A DNA stretch of 64,000 nt, taken from contig NZ_BJTG01000001.1 in assembly GCF_013340205.1 (NCBI RefSeq), positions 124,001 through 188,000 of the forward strand, given 5' to 3'. Shown in pieces: positions 1 to 10,645 of this stretch. The notes beneath the pieces were generated by a model. That model was not told where the DNA came from, searched no databases, and saw only the letters and a program-made list of their open reading frames with translations. This stretch comes from Anaeromyxobacter diazotrophicus (GTDB lineage: Bacteria > Myxococcota > Myxococcia > Myxococcales > Anaeromyxobacteraceae). Position numbers and translations under genes: made by a program. Numbering within the stretch: position 1 is the first letter of the stretch; each line of letters begins with the position of its first letter.

Positions 1-54
1 CTCGAACATGTCGACGCCGCTGCGCCGCGTCAACCGAACCGCCGCGAGGCCCCC

Positions 55-1005
55 TCAGGGCCAGCTGGACGCCGGCCCGTGCCAGTCGGCGGTGACCTCG
101 AGCCACATGGCGAGGCCGGCGAAGCGCCCGTACGGAGCGTACCAGGCGCGCAGGGCGCGGTCGGTGGGGACCCGGCGGCGCCCGCGCAGCCGCATGAGCT
201 TCGCACGGGTCCAGGAGTCGAGCGCCAGGTGGTCGTGGCGCCCGAGGAGCCGGAGCAGGTGCTCGGTGGCGTAGGGGCCGTAGCCCGCGAGCCCGGCGAT
301 CTCCTCCGCCAGCGCCCCGGTGGCGCGCGCCGGATCGCGCCAGGCCTCCACGTCGAGCTCCCCGCTCGCCACCCGGCGCGCCAGCTCGCGGAGGGCGCCG
401 GCGCGGTAACCGGCCCGGACGGCGTCGCGGTAGAAGCGCTCCGGCGCGGCCGCCATCGCCTGGGGCGACGGGAACGCGCGCGCGCCGCCGGGGCCCGGCT
501 CCCCGAGCCGCTCCACCAGGTTCGCGGTCATGACGCGGGTGAGCGCCCAGGAGCAGTTGGTCGTGCAGAGCGTCTTCACCGCGTCCTCGAAGACCGTCGG
601 CGAGCGCAGCAGGCGCCCAGCCCCGCGCTCCGCAGCCCAGGCGAGGGCAGGCAACGAGGAGCGTGCACGCCGTAGGGCGGGGGCTCGTCCCCTGCCCGCC
701 TCGAGCTCGCGGATCCTGGCGTAGAAGGGGGCGAGGTCCTCGTCGAGCCCGAGGCAGACGCGCACCTGCCGCCGCGCCTCCGCGGACTCGGCCGCCGAGA
801 GCCGGCCCTCCGCCCGGACGCGGAGCGCGAGCCCGCCGCCCGCGCCGTCCCGCGGCGCCACCTCGACGTCCACCACCCGGCCCGGCGCGAGCCGGAGCGG
901 GCGCGCGAGCACCTTCCGCCCGGCGTCGTAGCGCCAGGGCGCGAGGTCGTAGAACCCGTGGCTGCGGACGGTGAGGTCGAGGTCGAAGGGGGAGGGGGTG
1001 TCCAC
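55..1005 (-). CDS. HhH-GPD family DNA glycosylase (3-methyladenine/8-oxoguanine type)
   Basis: This 316-residue protein is probably a base-excision-repair glycosylase that removes damaged bases from DNA. The C-terminal third carries a helix-hairpin-helix (LAGYGPYATEHLLRLLG) followed by HLALDSWTRAKL, whose Asp fits the catalytic Asp of the HhH-GPD superfamily. No four-cysteine Fe-S loop follows, so the AlkA/OGG1 branch is likelier than the Nth/MutY branch. The start is a GTG without a clear Shine-Dalgarno sequence. Residues around 105-116 (GRGRAPALRRAR) are encoded by one copy of a 21-bp repeat that also occurs just upstream of the gene, so this loop looks like a repeat-derived insertion. The substrate cannot be read from sequence alone. 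Confidence 0.8.
   Translation of the reverse strand: MDTPSPFDLDLTVRSHGFYDLAPWRYDAGRKVLARPLRLAPGRVVDVEVAPRDGAGGGLALRVRAEGRLSAAESAEARRQVRVCLGLDEDLAPFYARIRELEAGRGRAPALRRARSSLPALAWAAERGAGRLLRSPTVFEDAVKTLCTTNCSWALTRVMTANLVERLGEPGPGGARAFPSPQAMAAAPERFYRDAVRAGYRAGALRELARRVASGELDVEAWRDPARATGALAEEIAGLAGYGPYATEHLLRLLGRHDHLALDSWTRAKLMRLRGRRRVPTDRALRAWYAPYGRFAGLAMWLEVTADWHGPASSWP
672..692. repeat. 21-bp repeat, copy inside the glycosylase gene
   Basis: Reads GTAGGGCGGGGGCTCGTCCC plus one C. It is the exact reverse complement of 1019-1039, 326 bp away, and can fold on itself (GGGG, CTCGT, CCCC). It sits in frame inside the HhH-GPD gene. Confidence 0.7.
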
Positions 1006-1018
1006 GGCGCTGGCGGCG

Positions 1019-1039
1019 GGGGACGAGCCCCCGCCCTAC
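1019..1039. repeat. 21-bp repeat, intergenic copy
   Basis: Exact inverted copy of 672-692, lying between the glycosylase start (1005) and the secA stop (1076). With flanking bases it forms an 8-bp GGCGGGGG/CCCCCGCC stem around ACGAG, so it could also end the secA transcript. No T-run follows. Confidence 0.65.
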
Positions 1040-1075
1040 CGGTCGTTGTCGGGGGGGCCCTGCGCCCCGCCGCCG

Positions 1076-3913
<2,838 letters not shown>

Positions 3914-4086
3914 CCGGCTTCCTTAATGAGCGGTCCGCCTCGAAACGACGCGAGCGCCCCACGCCGCGGTAGACGGCGCAAGCGCCCGTGACGAGGGCCG
4001 ATTCGGCTGGCTGCCCAGCCCCCAGGCGACAGGCGGGCCGAAGCTACCTTCTTAGGTAACGCAGGGCCAGCCCAAAGCAAATGGCG

Positions 4087-4103
4087 GGCGCGCGCCGCGC
4101 GCC
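4087..4103 (-). terminator. GC hairpin downstream of the M23 peptidase gene
   Basis: GGCGCGCGCCGCGCGCC forms a perfect 7-8 bp stem 20 bp past the peptidase stop on the minus strand. The minus strand then reads CGCCATTTGCTTTGGG, only moderately T-rich. It is a candidate terminator between the peptidase and secA. Confidence 0.35.
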
Positions 4104-4122
4104 GCAGGGCCCGCGCAGCCCC

Positions 4123-5037
4123 CTACTCGAGGATGAACTTCCGCGGATTCTCCGGGATCCCGTTCACGCGCACCTCGTAGTGGAGGTGCGGACCGGTCGA
4201 GCGGCCGGTGTTCCCGACCGCCGCGACCCGGGCGCCGCGCTTCACGCGCTCGCCCAGCTTGGCGAAGATCTCGGAGAGGTGGCCGTAGCGGGTCTTCACG
4301 CCGTAGCCGTGGTCGATGACGAGCACCTTGCCGTAGCCGCCCTCGGTCCCCGCGAAGACGACCGTCCCGTCCGAGGGGGAGTAGACCGGCTGACCGGTCG
4401 CGGTGGCGATGTCGAGCCCGCGGTGCATCATCCGCTCGGCGGTGTAGGGATCGACCCGCACGCCGAAGTCGGAGGTCACCCAGCCGCGGGCCGGCCACAG
4501 GGACGGCGTCGAGGCGAGCAACGACTTCTGGTCGTCGAAGTACTCCTGCAGCTCGCGCAGGGACGACTCTTGGCGCGTCGCCTCCGACTCGAGCGAGGCG
4601 AGGCGGCCCGGGAGCGCCGCCACGCTCTCGTGCGCGGCGGGCGCGGCGCCGGCGAGGGGCGTCTCCGCGCTCTTGCCGACCGGCCCGATGGCGAGGCCCC
4701 GCTCCGGATCCTGGAGCTGCGTGACGGCGGTGCGCAGCTTGGCGTCGAACCGCTCCACGCGGTCGAGGGTGGCGGAGATGTGGGCCACCTTCTCCTGGAC
4801 GAGCAGGATCTGTGAGCGCAGCTGCGCGTTCTCCTCGCGCAGGATGCGGTTCTCGGTGCCGGTGCCGAGCAGGCTGAAGTAGTGCCCGAGCGTGAGGAGC
4901 CCGACGAGGGCCACGCCACCCCCCGCGTAGGCGCCGCGGCGCAGCCAGCGACGCGGCAGGCGGAACTTCCGCACCGCCTGCGAGTGATCGCTGACGACGA
5001 TCAGGGTGTACTGCTGAGCCTTCGGAGGCGTCGGCAT
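4123..5037 (-). CDS. M23 family membrane-anchored murein endopeptidase
   Basis: Probably a zinc D,D-endopeptidase, or LytM-domain activator, acting on peptidoglycan in the periplasm. From the chosen start (MPTPPKAQQYTLIVVSD) the protein has a short cytoplasmic tail with a basic patch (RRWLRRG), one transmembrane helix near residues 37-55, a coiled-coil stretch (NRILREENAQLRSQILLVQEK) and a C-terminal LytM domain. The zinc ligands are present: HRGLD (HxxxD) and HLHYEV (HxH), so it may be catalytically competent. The frame is open back to 5136, but MPTPPKA preceded by GGTGAGGGG is the likelier start. Similar proteins are often placed close to secA in this lineage, which is recollection only. 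Confidence 0.88.
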   Translation of the reverse strand: MPTPPKAQQYTLIVVSDHSQAVRKFRLPRRWLRRGAYAGGGVALVGLLTLGHYFSLLGTGTENRILREENAQLRSQILLVQEKVAHISATLDRVERFDAKLRTAVTQLQDPERGLAIGPVGKSAETPLAGAAPAAHESVAALPGRLASLESEATRQESSLRELQEYFDDQKSLLASTPSLWPARGWVTSDFGVRVDPYTAERMMHRGLDIATATGQPVYSPSDGTVVFAGTEGGYGKVLVIDHGYGVKTRYGHLSEIFAKLGERVKRGARVAAVGNTGRSTGPHLHYEVRVNGIPENPRKFILE

Positions 5038-5222
5038 CCCCTCACCGTCTAGGGCCTCGTCACGCATCCGGCGAAAGCTAAGCGCGGACGTGCGGGCCGG
5101 GAAGCGCGGTCTGTCCCCCGACCGCGTTACAGGCAACCCATGACCGGTAACACTGCCCCTCTGGAGGAGTCAACCATTCAGGGTGCGAGCCCGGCCGAGC
5201 CGCGCCCACCACGGCGCACACG

Positions 5223-5978
5223 TCACCCGATGTGAACGACGATCACGGTGATGTTGTCGTCGCCGCCGCGCTCGTTGGCGAGGTCGATCAGCTTCCCCGG
5301 CGCGGCCTCCAGCGAGGTGCCCCCCGCTACCTCCAGGATCTCCTGGTCGTCGACGAGGTTCGACAGCCCGTCGCAGCAGATGACGAGTCGGTCGCCCGGG
5401 TCCACCTCGAGGCCCACCATGTCCACCGCCACGTCGGCCTCGAACCCGACCGAGCGGGTGATGATGTTCTTGAACCGGCTGTGGCGCGCCTCGTCGGGCG
5501 TGATGGCGCCAGCCTTGAGCTGCTCGTTCACGAGCGAGTGATCCTCGGACACCTGGTAGATGCGCCCGCGCCGCACGAGGTAGCAGCGGCTGTCCCCGAC
5601 GTGGGCGATGTAGGTGTTCCGGCCGGCGAGCACGGCGGCGGTGACGGTGGTGCCCATCCCCGCCAGCGCCGGGTCGCCCTGCGCCGCCTGGTAGATGTTC
5701 TGGCACGCGCTCTCGACGGCGTCGCGCAGCACCTCGCGGAGCGAGCTCTCCTCGAGCGGGGCGGGGCTGGTGAAGAGCTCCGGCTCGGCCTCCCGCGCGA
5801 CGCGCACCCGCGACTGGATGGTCTCGACGGCGAGGCGCGAGGCGGTGCCGCCGCCGGCGTGGCCGCCCATGCCGTCCGCCACGATGAAGAGGCCGAGCCC
5901 CTCGTCGACGAGGAACGAGTCCTCGTTGTGGTCGCGCTTGCGACCGACGTCGGTCTGGCCGCGGGCGGCGATCGTCAT
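5223..5978 (-). CDS. PP2C-family serine/threonine protein phosphatase
   Basis: A 251-residue stand-alone PPM/PP2C phosphatase that would reverse Ser/Thr phosphorylation by Hanks-type kinases, which are abundant in Myxococcota. Metal-binding motifs are in the expected order: RDHNEDS near residue 17, ADGMGGHAGG near 38, GTTVTAAVL near 110, HVGDSRCYLVR near 125, CCDGLSNLV near 200 and the final DDNITVIVV. The length matches bacterial Stp/PrpC enzymes. There is no transmembrane segment, so it is cytosolic. No kinase gene is adjacent, so its partner is unknown. Confidence 0.93.
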   Translation of the reverse strand: MTIAARGQTDVGRKRDHNEDSFLVDEGLGLFIVADGMGGHAGGGTASRLAVETIQSRVRVAREAEPELFTSPAPLEESSLREVLRDAVESACQNIYQAAQGDPALAGMGTTVTAAVLAGRNTYIAHVGDSRCYLVRRGRIYQVSEDHSLVNEQLKAGAITPDEARHSRFKNIITRSVGFEADVAVDMVGLEVDPGDRLVICCDGLSNLVDDQEILEVAGGTSLEAAPGKLIDLANERGGDDNITVIVVHIG

Positions 5979-6051
5979 GGGGGTCGGACTGGCGGGGATC
6001 GTACCAACGCGGGGTGCGGGCGGTCAACGCGCGCGCGCCCTCCACGGCCAT

Positions 6052-7860
6052 TTACTGGGCGCTAAGGCGCACCTTTCCCGCACGCCGGGCGGCGCTGCGC
6101 ACCGGCCGCCCACGACGCCCCGTCACGGGGGCCTCGCCGGAGGCGGCGGCCGCGGCGCGCGCCGCGGCGAGCAGCGCCCCCGCGTGCTCGACCGCCGAGG
6201 GGGTGAGCGTGGCGCCGGCCAGCATCCGCGCCAGCTCGGCGCGGCGAGCGTCGGGCGCTGCGAGCGGCACCACCCCGGTGGCGGTCCGCCCCGCCTGCAC
6301 GCGCTTTTCGACCCGGAGGTGCAGGTCGGCGAAGGCCGCGACCTGCGGCAGGTGCGTGACGCACACCACCTGCCGCTCCCGCGACACCTCGGAGAGCAGC
6401 CGGCCGACCGCGTCCGCCACCGCGCCGCCGATGCCGGCGTCGACCTCGTCGAAGACGTAGGTGTCCACCGGATCGGTGCGGGCGAGCGCGCGCTTCAGGG
6501 CGAGCAGGAGCCGCGACAGCTCCCCGCCCGAGGCCACGCGCGCCAGCGGCCGCGGCGGCTCGCCCGGGTTCGGCGCGATGAGGATGCGCGCCCGCTCCGC
6601 GCCTTCCCGGCCGAGCGCGGCGCCGGCCGCGTCGACGGCGCCCTCGGGCGCGAGGAACTCCACGCTGACGCGGCAGCGCGCCATGGCGAGCGCGGCGAGC
6701 TCCTGGCGGACCTCGCGCCCGAGCGCCGCGGCCGCCTCCCGCCGCGCCTCCGACAGGGCGGCGGCGAGGGCGCGGGCGGCCCGGCCCGCCTCCTCCGCGG
6801 CGCGCTCGAGCCGCTCGAGCTCCCCCGCGGCGCCCTCCGCCTGGGCCAGCTCGGCCCGCATGGCCGCGGCGCGCGCCAGCGCCTCCGCCACCGAGCCGCC
6901 GTGCTTGCGCGCCAGCGCCCGCAAGAGCTCCAGCCGCTCCACCACCTCCGCCAGCCGCTCCGGGTCGCCCGTCACCGCCTCGGCGTAGCGGGCGAGGAGC
7001 CGGCCCGCCTCGTCGAGCTCGGCCCCCGCCGAGCGCAGGAGCGCCAGCGCGGGCTCGAGCCGCGGGTCGAGCTGGACCGCCTCGGCGAGCGACCGCGCCG
7101 CCCGCCCCACCCGCTCGGCGGCGCTCCCCTCCTCCGCGTAGACCGCCGCCTCGGCCTCGCGCGCGGCGGCGCGCAGCCGCTCGGCGGCCGCCAGGACCTG
7201 CCGCTCCCGGTCGAGCTCGGCGTCCTCGCCCGGCCGGGGCGCCGCCGCGTCGATCTCGCGCAGCTGGTACGCGAGCCAGTCGGCCCGGCGCGCCCGCTCC
7301 TCGCGGGCGGCGAGCAGCTCCGCCTTCCGCCGCAGCGAGGTCTGGAGGACCTGGAACGCGGCGCGGTAGCTGGCGAGGAGGCCGCCCTCCCCGTCCACGC
7401 CCGCGAACGCGTCGAGGAGGGAGAGGTGGCTCGCCTCGTCGAGCAGCGCCACGTGCTCGTGCTGCCCGGTGAGGTCGACGAGGCCGCGCAGCGCCCCCTC
7501 CAGCATGCCGACGGTGCAGAGCGCCCCGTTCACGAAGGCGCGCCCCCGCCCGCTCCGCGTCGCCACCCGGCGCACGAGCACCTCGCCGCCGGCGGCGGGC
7601 ACCGGCAGCCCGGCCGCCTCGAGCCGCGCCAGCGCCGGGTGGCGGGCGGGCAGCTCGAACAGCGCCTCCACCACCGCCTCGTCGGCGCCCTCCCGCAGCG
7701 CCTCCGCGCTCATGCGGCCGCCCAGCACCAGGTGGAGCGCCTGCAGCAGGATGGACTTGCCGGCGCCGGTCTCGCCGGTGAGGACGTTGAGGCCCGGCCC
7801 GAAGGCCACCTCGACCTGGTCGACCACGGCGAGCCCGGAGATGCGCAGGGTCGTGAGCAT
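6052..7860 (-). CDS. recN: DNA repair protein RecN
   Basis: An SMC-like ATPase that acts on double-strand breaks in recombinational repair. Walker A (GETGAGKS, about residue 30) is at the N-terminus, then a long Ala/Glu/Arg-rich coiled coil, then the ABC signature SGGELSR and Walker B YVFDEVDAGIGG near residue 480, with the C-terminal H-loop VCVTHLPQVAAFAD. The length, 602 residues, is slightly above the usual 550-570. The frame extends to 7896 but MLTTLRISGL is the family N-terminus. A promoter-like TTGATC-N18-CATACT just upstream would put transcription initiation at the ATG, and paired TTCAGG sites precede it. Confidence 0.96.
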   Translation of the reverse strand: MLTTLRISGLAVVDQVEVAFGPGLNVLTGETGAGKSILLQALHLVLGGRMSAEALREGADEAVVEALFELPARHPALARLEAAGLPVPAAGGEVLVRRVATRSGRGRAFVNGALCTVGMLEGALRGLVDLTGQHEHVALLDEASHLSLLDAFAGVDGEGGLLASYRAAFQVLQTSLRRKAELLAAREERARRADWLAYQLREIDAAAPRPGEDAELDRERQVLAAAERLRAAAREAEAAVYAEEGSAAERVGRAARSLAEAVQLDPRLEPALALLRSAGAELDEAGRLLARYAEAVTGDPERLAEVVERLELLRALARKHGGSVAEALARAAAMRAELAQAEGAAGELERLERAAEEAGRAARALAAALSEARREAAAALGREVRQELAALAMARCRVSVEFLAPEGAVDAAGAALGREGAERARILIAPNPGEPPRPLARVASGGELSRLLLALKRALARTDPVDTYVFDEVDAGIGGAVADAVGRLLSEVSRERQVVCVTHLPQVAAFADLHLRVEKRVQAGRTATGVVPLAAPDARRAELARMLAGATLTPSAVEHAGALLAAARAAAAASGEAPVTGRRGRPVRSAARRAGKVRLSAQ

Positions 7861-7866
7861 GCGCGG

Positions 7867-7896
7867 AGTATGAGGCGCACCTCCGACACTGATCAA
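7867..7896 (-). promoter_or_regulatory. Candidate recN promoter
   Basis: On the minus strand TTGATC (7896-7891) and CATACT (7872-7867) are separated by 18 bp, each matching four of six sigma-70 consensus bases. The predicted +1 falls on or next to the recN ATG at 7860, implying a leaderless transcript. Confidence 0.4.
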
Positions 7897-7899
7897 ATT

Positions 7900-7922
7900 T
7901 TCAGGCGTATCTCCCGTTCAGG
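7900..7922. promoter_or_regulatory. Paired TTCAGG sites upstream of recN (possible SOS operator)
   Basis: Two direct TTCAGG copies begin 17 bp apart (7900, 7917), just upstream of the candidate recN promoter and before the nadK stop. The second, with its preceding G, gives GTTCAGG, the conserved half of the LexA motif I recall for Myxococcus. The other half of that motif is poorly matched. Confidence 0.25.
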
Positions 7923-7925
7923 TGC

Positions 7926-8783
7926 CTACCGCTCCCCCCACCGGAGCTTCGTCCGCAGGATGCCGAAGTAGTCGATCCGCGGGCTCTGCACGAGCAGCAC
8001 GCGGTTCTGCGACTGCTTGATCTGCACGCGGTCGCCGGGCTGCAGCTGCAGGCCGGTCTGGCCGTCGAGGGTGAGGTAGACCTCGCTCTCCGGCGCGAGC
8101 CGGATGTTGAGGGTGCGGTCGTCGGGCAGGACGATCGGGCGCTGCGTCAGCATGTGCGGGCAGATGGGGGTGAGGATGACGCCGCGCATGGTGGGGAAGA
8201 GGATGGGGCCATTCGCCGCCAGTGAATAGGCGGTCGAGCCGGTGGGGGTGGCGACGATGATGCCGTCCGCCTTGTAGGTGGTGACGAGGTCGTCCGAGCA
8301 GGTGACCTCGAACTCCGCCATGCGCGAGAGCGTCCCCTTCGCCATGACCGCGTCGTTCAGCACCTCGGTGTCCAGGAGCTTGAGCTCGCCGCCGCCAGGG
8401 GCTTGCCGGTGCACGTGCACCCGCAGCTTCATCCGCTCCGAGAGCACCGCCTGCCCGGACAGGACGTGGTCGAGCGCCTGGTAGAGCTCCGCCTGCGGCA
8501 CCTCGGTGAGGAAGCCGAGGCTCCCCATGTTGACGCCGAGGATGGGCGCCGGCCGGCCGGCCAGGATGCGCGCCGCGTGGATGAGCGTGCCGTCGCCGCC
8601 CAGCACGAGCACGAGGTCGGCCCGCCGCGCCGCCTCCTGCTCGTCGACGAGCACCGTGAGCCCCCGCGCCGCGATCGCGGCCGCCGCCTCCGCCGCGCAG
8701 GCGGCCGCGGCGCGCGAGCTCTGCTTGTGGACGATCCCTACGGAGCGGGGGACGGGGCAGGTCGTGGGCGGCATCCGGCGCAT
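7926..8783 (-). CDS. nadK: NAD kinase
   Basis: Phosphorylates NAD to NADP with ATP or polyphosphate. The 285-residue protein has the GGDGT motif (LVLGGDGTLIHAAR, about residue 60), MGSLGFLTE, and the second family block KADGIIVATPTGSTAYSLAANGPI near 185, with a C-terminal GDRVQIKQS barrel segment. Two ATGs compete: 8783 and 8774 (MPPTTCPVPRSVGIVHKQ). Neither has a Shine-Dalgarno sequence, but a perfect TATAAT at 8787-8782 on this strand would make the 8774 start leaderless. The gene diverges from rarA with only 18 bp between the start codons. Confidence 0.95.
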   Translation of the reverse strand: MRRMPPTTCPVPRSVGIVHKQSSRAAAACAAEAAAAIAARGLTVLVDEQEAARRADLVLVLGGDGTLIHAARILAGRPAPILGVNMGSLGFLTEVPQAELYQALDHVLSGQAVLSERMKLRVHVHRQAPGGGELKLLDTEVLNDAVMAKGTLSRMAEFEVTCSDDLVTTYKADGIIVATPTGSTAYSLAANGPILFPTMRGVILTPICPHMLTQRPIVLPDDRTLNIRLAPESEVYLTLDGQTGLQLQPGDRVQIKQSQNRVLLVQSPRIDYFGILRTKLRWGER

Positions 8784-8790
8784 TATATAA
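8782..8790. promoter_or_regulatory. TTATATAA element between divergent nadK and rarA
   Basis: This is an AT-only octamer in an otherwise GC-rich region. On the minus strand it supplies TATAAT for nadK; on the plus strand TATATA or TATAAG lies about 12 bases before the rarA ATG. No good -35 box is visible on either side. Confidence 0.4.
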
Positions 8791-8801
8791 GCTGGCGCGA
8801 C

Positions 8802-10115
8802 ATGGACCTGTTCGACCACGCAGCGGAGCAGGACGACTCCGGGCGGCCCCTGGCGGAGCGCCTCCGCCCGCGGCGGCTCGAGGACTTCGTCGGGCAGGAG
8901 CACGTGCTCGGGCCGGGGCGCGCGCTCCGGCGCGCCATCGAGGCCGACCAGGTGCCGTCGCTCGTGCTGTGGGGGCCGCCCGGCACCGGCAAGACCACCC
9001 TCGCCCGCATCATGGCCGAGCGCACCGGCGCGGTGTTCGTCCCCTTCAGCGCGCTCATGGGCGGGGTGAAGGAGATCCGGGAGATCGTGCAGGCCGCGCG
9101 CGACCGCCGGCGCATGCAGCGGCAGCGCACGCTCCTGTTCGTCGACGAGATCCACCGCTTCTCCAAGGCGCAGCAGGACGCCTTCCTGCCGCACGTCGAG
9201 GAGGGGGTGGTCACGCTCATCGGCGCCACCACCGAGAACCCGTCGTTCGAGATCAACGCCGCCCTCCTCTCCCGCTGCCGGGTGGTGACGCTGCGCGCGC
9301 TGACCGAGGAGGAGGTGGGCGCGCTGCTCGACCGGGCGGTGGCCTCGCCCCGGGGGCTCGGCGGCGACGTGGCGCTCTCGGCCGGCGCCCGCGAGCTGTT
9401 CGCCCGCTACGCCTACGGCGACGCGCGCCGGGCGCTCAACGCGCTCGAGGTCGCCGCGGCGGCGGCGCGGCTGGCCGGCCGCAAGGAGATCCTGCCCCCG
9501 GACGCGGAGGAGGCGCTGCAGCACAAGGCGCTGCTCTACGACAAGGCGGGGGAGCAGCACTACGACGTCGTCTCCGCCTTCATCAAGTCGCTGCGCGGCA
9601 GCGACGCCGACGCGGCGGTCTACTACCTGGTGCGGATGCTGGAGGCGGGCGAGGACCCGCGCTTCGTGCTGCGCCGGATGGTGATCTTCGCCAGCGAGGA
9701 CGTCGGCAACGCCGACCCGCGCGCGCTCGGGGTGGCGGTGGACGCGCTCCAGGCGGTGGAGCTGGTCGGGCTGCCGGAGGGCGTCCTGCCCATGACCCAG
9801 GCGGCGGTCTACCTGGCGCTGGCGCCCAAGTCGAACGCCGCGCTCACCGCCTACGCGGCGGCGCGGCGGCTGGTGACCGAGAAGGGGCCGCTGGGGGTGC
9901 CGCTCAAGCTGCGCAACGCGCCCACGAAGCTCATGCAGGGGCTCGGCTACGGCGGGGGCTACCGCTACCCGCACAACTTCGACGGGCACTACGTGCCCGA
10001 GCAGTACCTGCCCGACCCGCTGCGCGGGGAGCGGATCGTCGAGCTGTCGGGGAACGGCCTGGAGGAGGAGCTGGCCCGGCGCCTGGCGGCGCTGCGAGGC
10101 CGCTCGCGAGAGTAG
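8802..10115 (+). CDS. rarA: Replication-associated recombination ATPase RarA (MgsA)
   Basis: A 437-residue AAA+ ATPase related to clamp-loader subunits and RuvB that acts at stalled replication forks. Seen: the N-terminal LAERLRPRRLEDFVGQEHVLG block, Walker A GPPGTGKT (about residue 62), Walker B LLFVDEIHRF (about 112), sensor 1 ATTENPSFEIN, arginine finger SRCR, and the long C-terminal MgsA domain (DPRFVLRRMVIFASEDVGNADP, then LGYGGGYRYPHNFDGHYVPEQYLP). The frame is open much further upstream, but MDLFDHAAEQ at 8802 is the family start and lies beside the TTATATAA element. The short spacing before the ATG suggests few or no leader bases. Confidence 0.95.
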   Translation: MDLFDHAAEQDDSGRPLAERLRPRRLEDFVGQEHVLGPGRALRRAIEADQVPSLVLWGPPGTGKTTLARIMAERTGAVFVPFSALMGGVKEIREIVQAARDRRRMQRQRTLLFVDEIHRFSKAQQDAFLPHVEEGVVTLIGATTENPSFEINAALLSRCRVVTLRALTEEEVGALLDRAVASPRGLGGDVALSAGARELFARYAYGDARRALNALEVAAAAARLAGRKEILPPDAEEALQHKALLYDKAGEQHYDVVSAFIKSLRGSDADAAVYYLVRMLEAGEDPRFVLRRMVIFASEDVGNADPRALGVAVDALQAVELVGLPEGVLPMTQAAVYLALAPKSNAALTAYAAARRLVTEKGPLGVPLKLRNAPTKLMQGLGYGGGYRYPHNFDGHYVPEQYLPDPLRGERIVELSGNGLEEELARRLAALRGRSRE

Positions 10116-10211
10116 CGCCGCGCGCCGCGAACGAGTTGCGACAGGCGCCGGATGGACTAATCTCTCGGCCGCTTTCGACCAAGCGCCGCCGTCGCGGCGC
10201 CGGAGAGGTTC

Positions 10212-10595
10212 ATGCTCCTGGTGAAGACGTACCTCGCGGAGAGCGGCATCCACGGGATCGGGCTCTTCGCGGCGCAGCGCATCCCCGCGGGCACGGTGGT
10301 GTGGCGCCTCGAGCCCAGCCTCGACCTGGAGCTCTCCGCGGCGCAGATCGAGGCGCTCGCGCCGCCCGCCCGCGAGCAGGTCCGCAAGTACACCTACCTC
10401 GACCTCGTGCGGAAGAGCTACGTGCTCTGCGGCGACGACGCGCGCTTCTTCAACCACTCCGACGCGCCCAACTGCCACGACTTCCCCGACGCCGACGGCG
10501 GCGCCACGGTGGCGGCGCGCGACATCGCCGAGGGCGAGGAGCTGACGAGCGACTACGCCCGCTTCGACGCGGAGCACGTCCCGTACGGGAAATAG
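10212..10595 (+). CDS. SET domain-containing protein
   Basis: A 127-residue protein that is almost entirely a SET domain, the fold of protein-lysine N-methyltransferases that use S-adenosylmethionine. All hallmark blocks are visible: GIHGIGLFAAQRIPAGTVV (SAM-binding GxG), RFFNHSDAPNC (the RFxNHxxxPNC pseudoknot motif) and EGEELTSDYARF (ELxxDY). There is no pre-SET region and no cysteine-rich post-SET, so substrate recognition must be minimal or need a partner. GAGAGG lies about 5 bases before the ATG. Bacterial SET proteins are known, but targets are usually undefined; the neighbouring rarA and lipoprotein give no clue. Confidence 0.85.
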   Translation: MLLVKTYLAESGIHGIGLFAAQRIPAGTVVWRLEPSLDLELSAAQIEALAPPAREQVRKYTYLDLVRKSYVLCGDDARFFNHSDAPNCHDFPDADGGATVAARDIAEGEELTSDYARFDAEHVPYGK

Positions 10596-10596
10596 C

Positions 10597-10632
10597 AAGG
10601 GCCGGGCCCGCCGCTGGCGGACCCGGCCCCTT
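10597..10632. terminator. Bidirectional hairpin between convergent genes
   Basis: A 16-17 bp stem (AAGGGCCGGGCCCGCC against GGCGGACCCGGCCCCTT, one mismatch and one bulge, loop GCT) starts right after the SET-gene stop and ends 13 bp before the lipoprotein stop. The arms end in AA/TT but no long T-run follows. Confidence 0.55.
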
Positions 10633-10645
10633 CACGCTGCGACGG

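Noticed and set aside
7899-7922. Complete LexA operator before recN
   Set aside because: Only the GTTCAGG half matches the recalled myxobacterial motif; several other positions disagree, so it is reported only as paired half-sites.
8784-10598. Long upstream extension of the nadK frame opposite rarA
   Set aside because: It covers rarA and the SET gene in antisense, and nadK starts at MRRMPPTT. No family extends that far.
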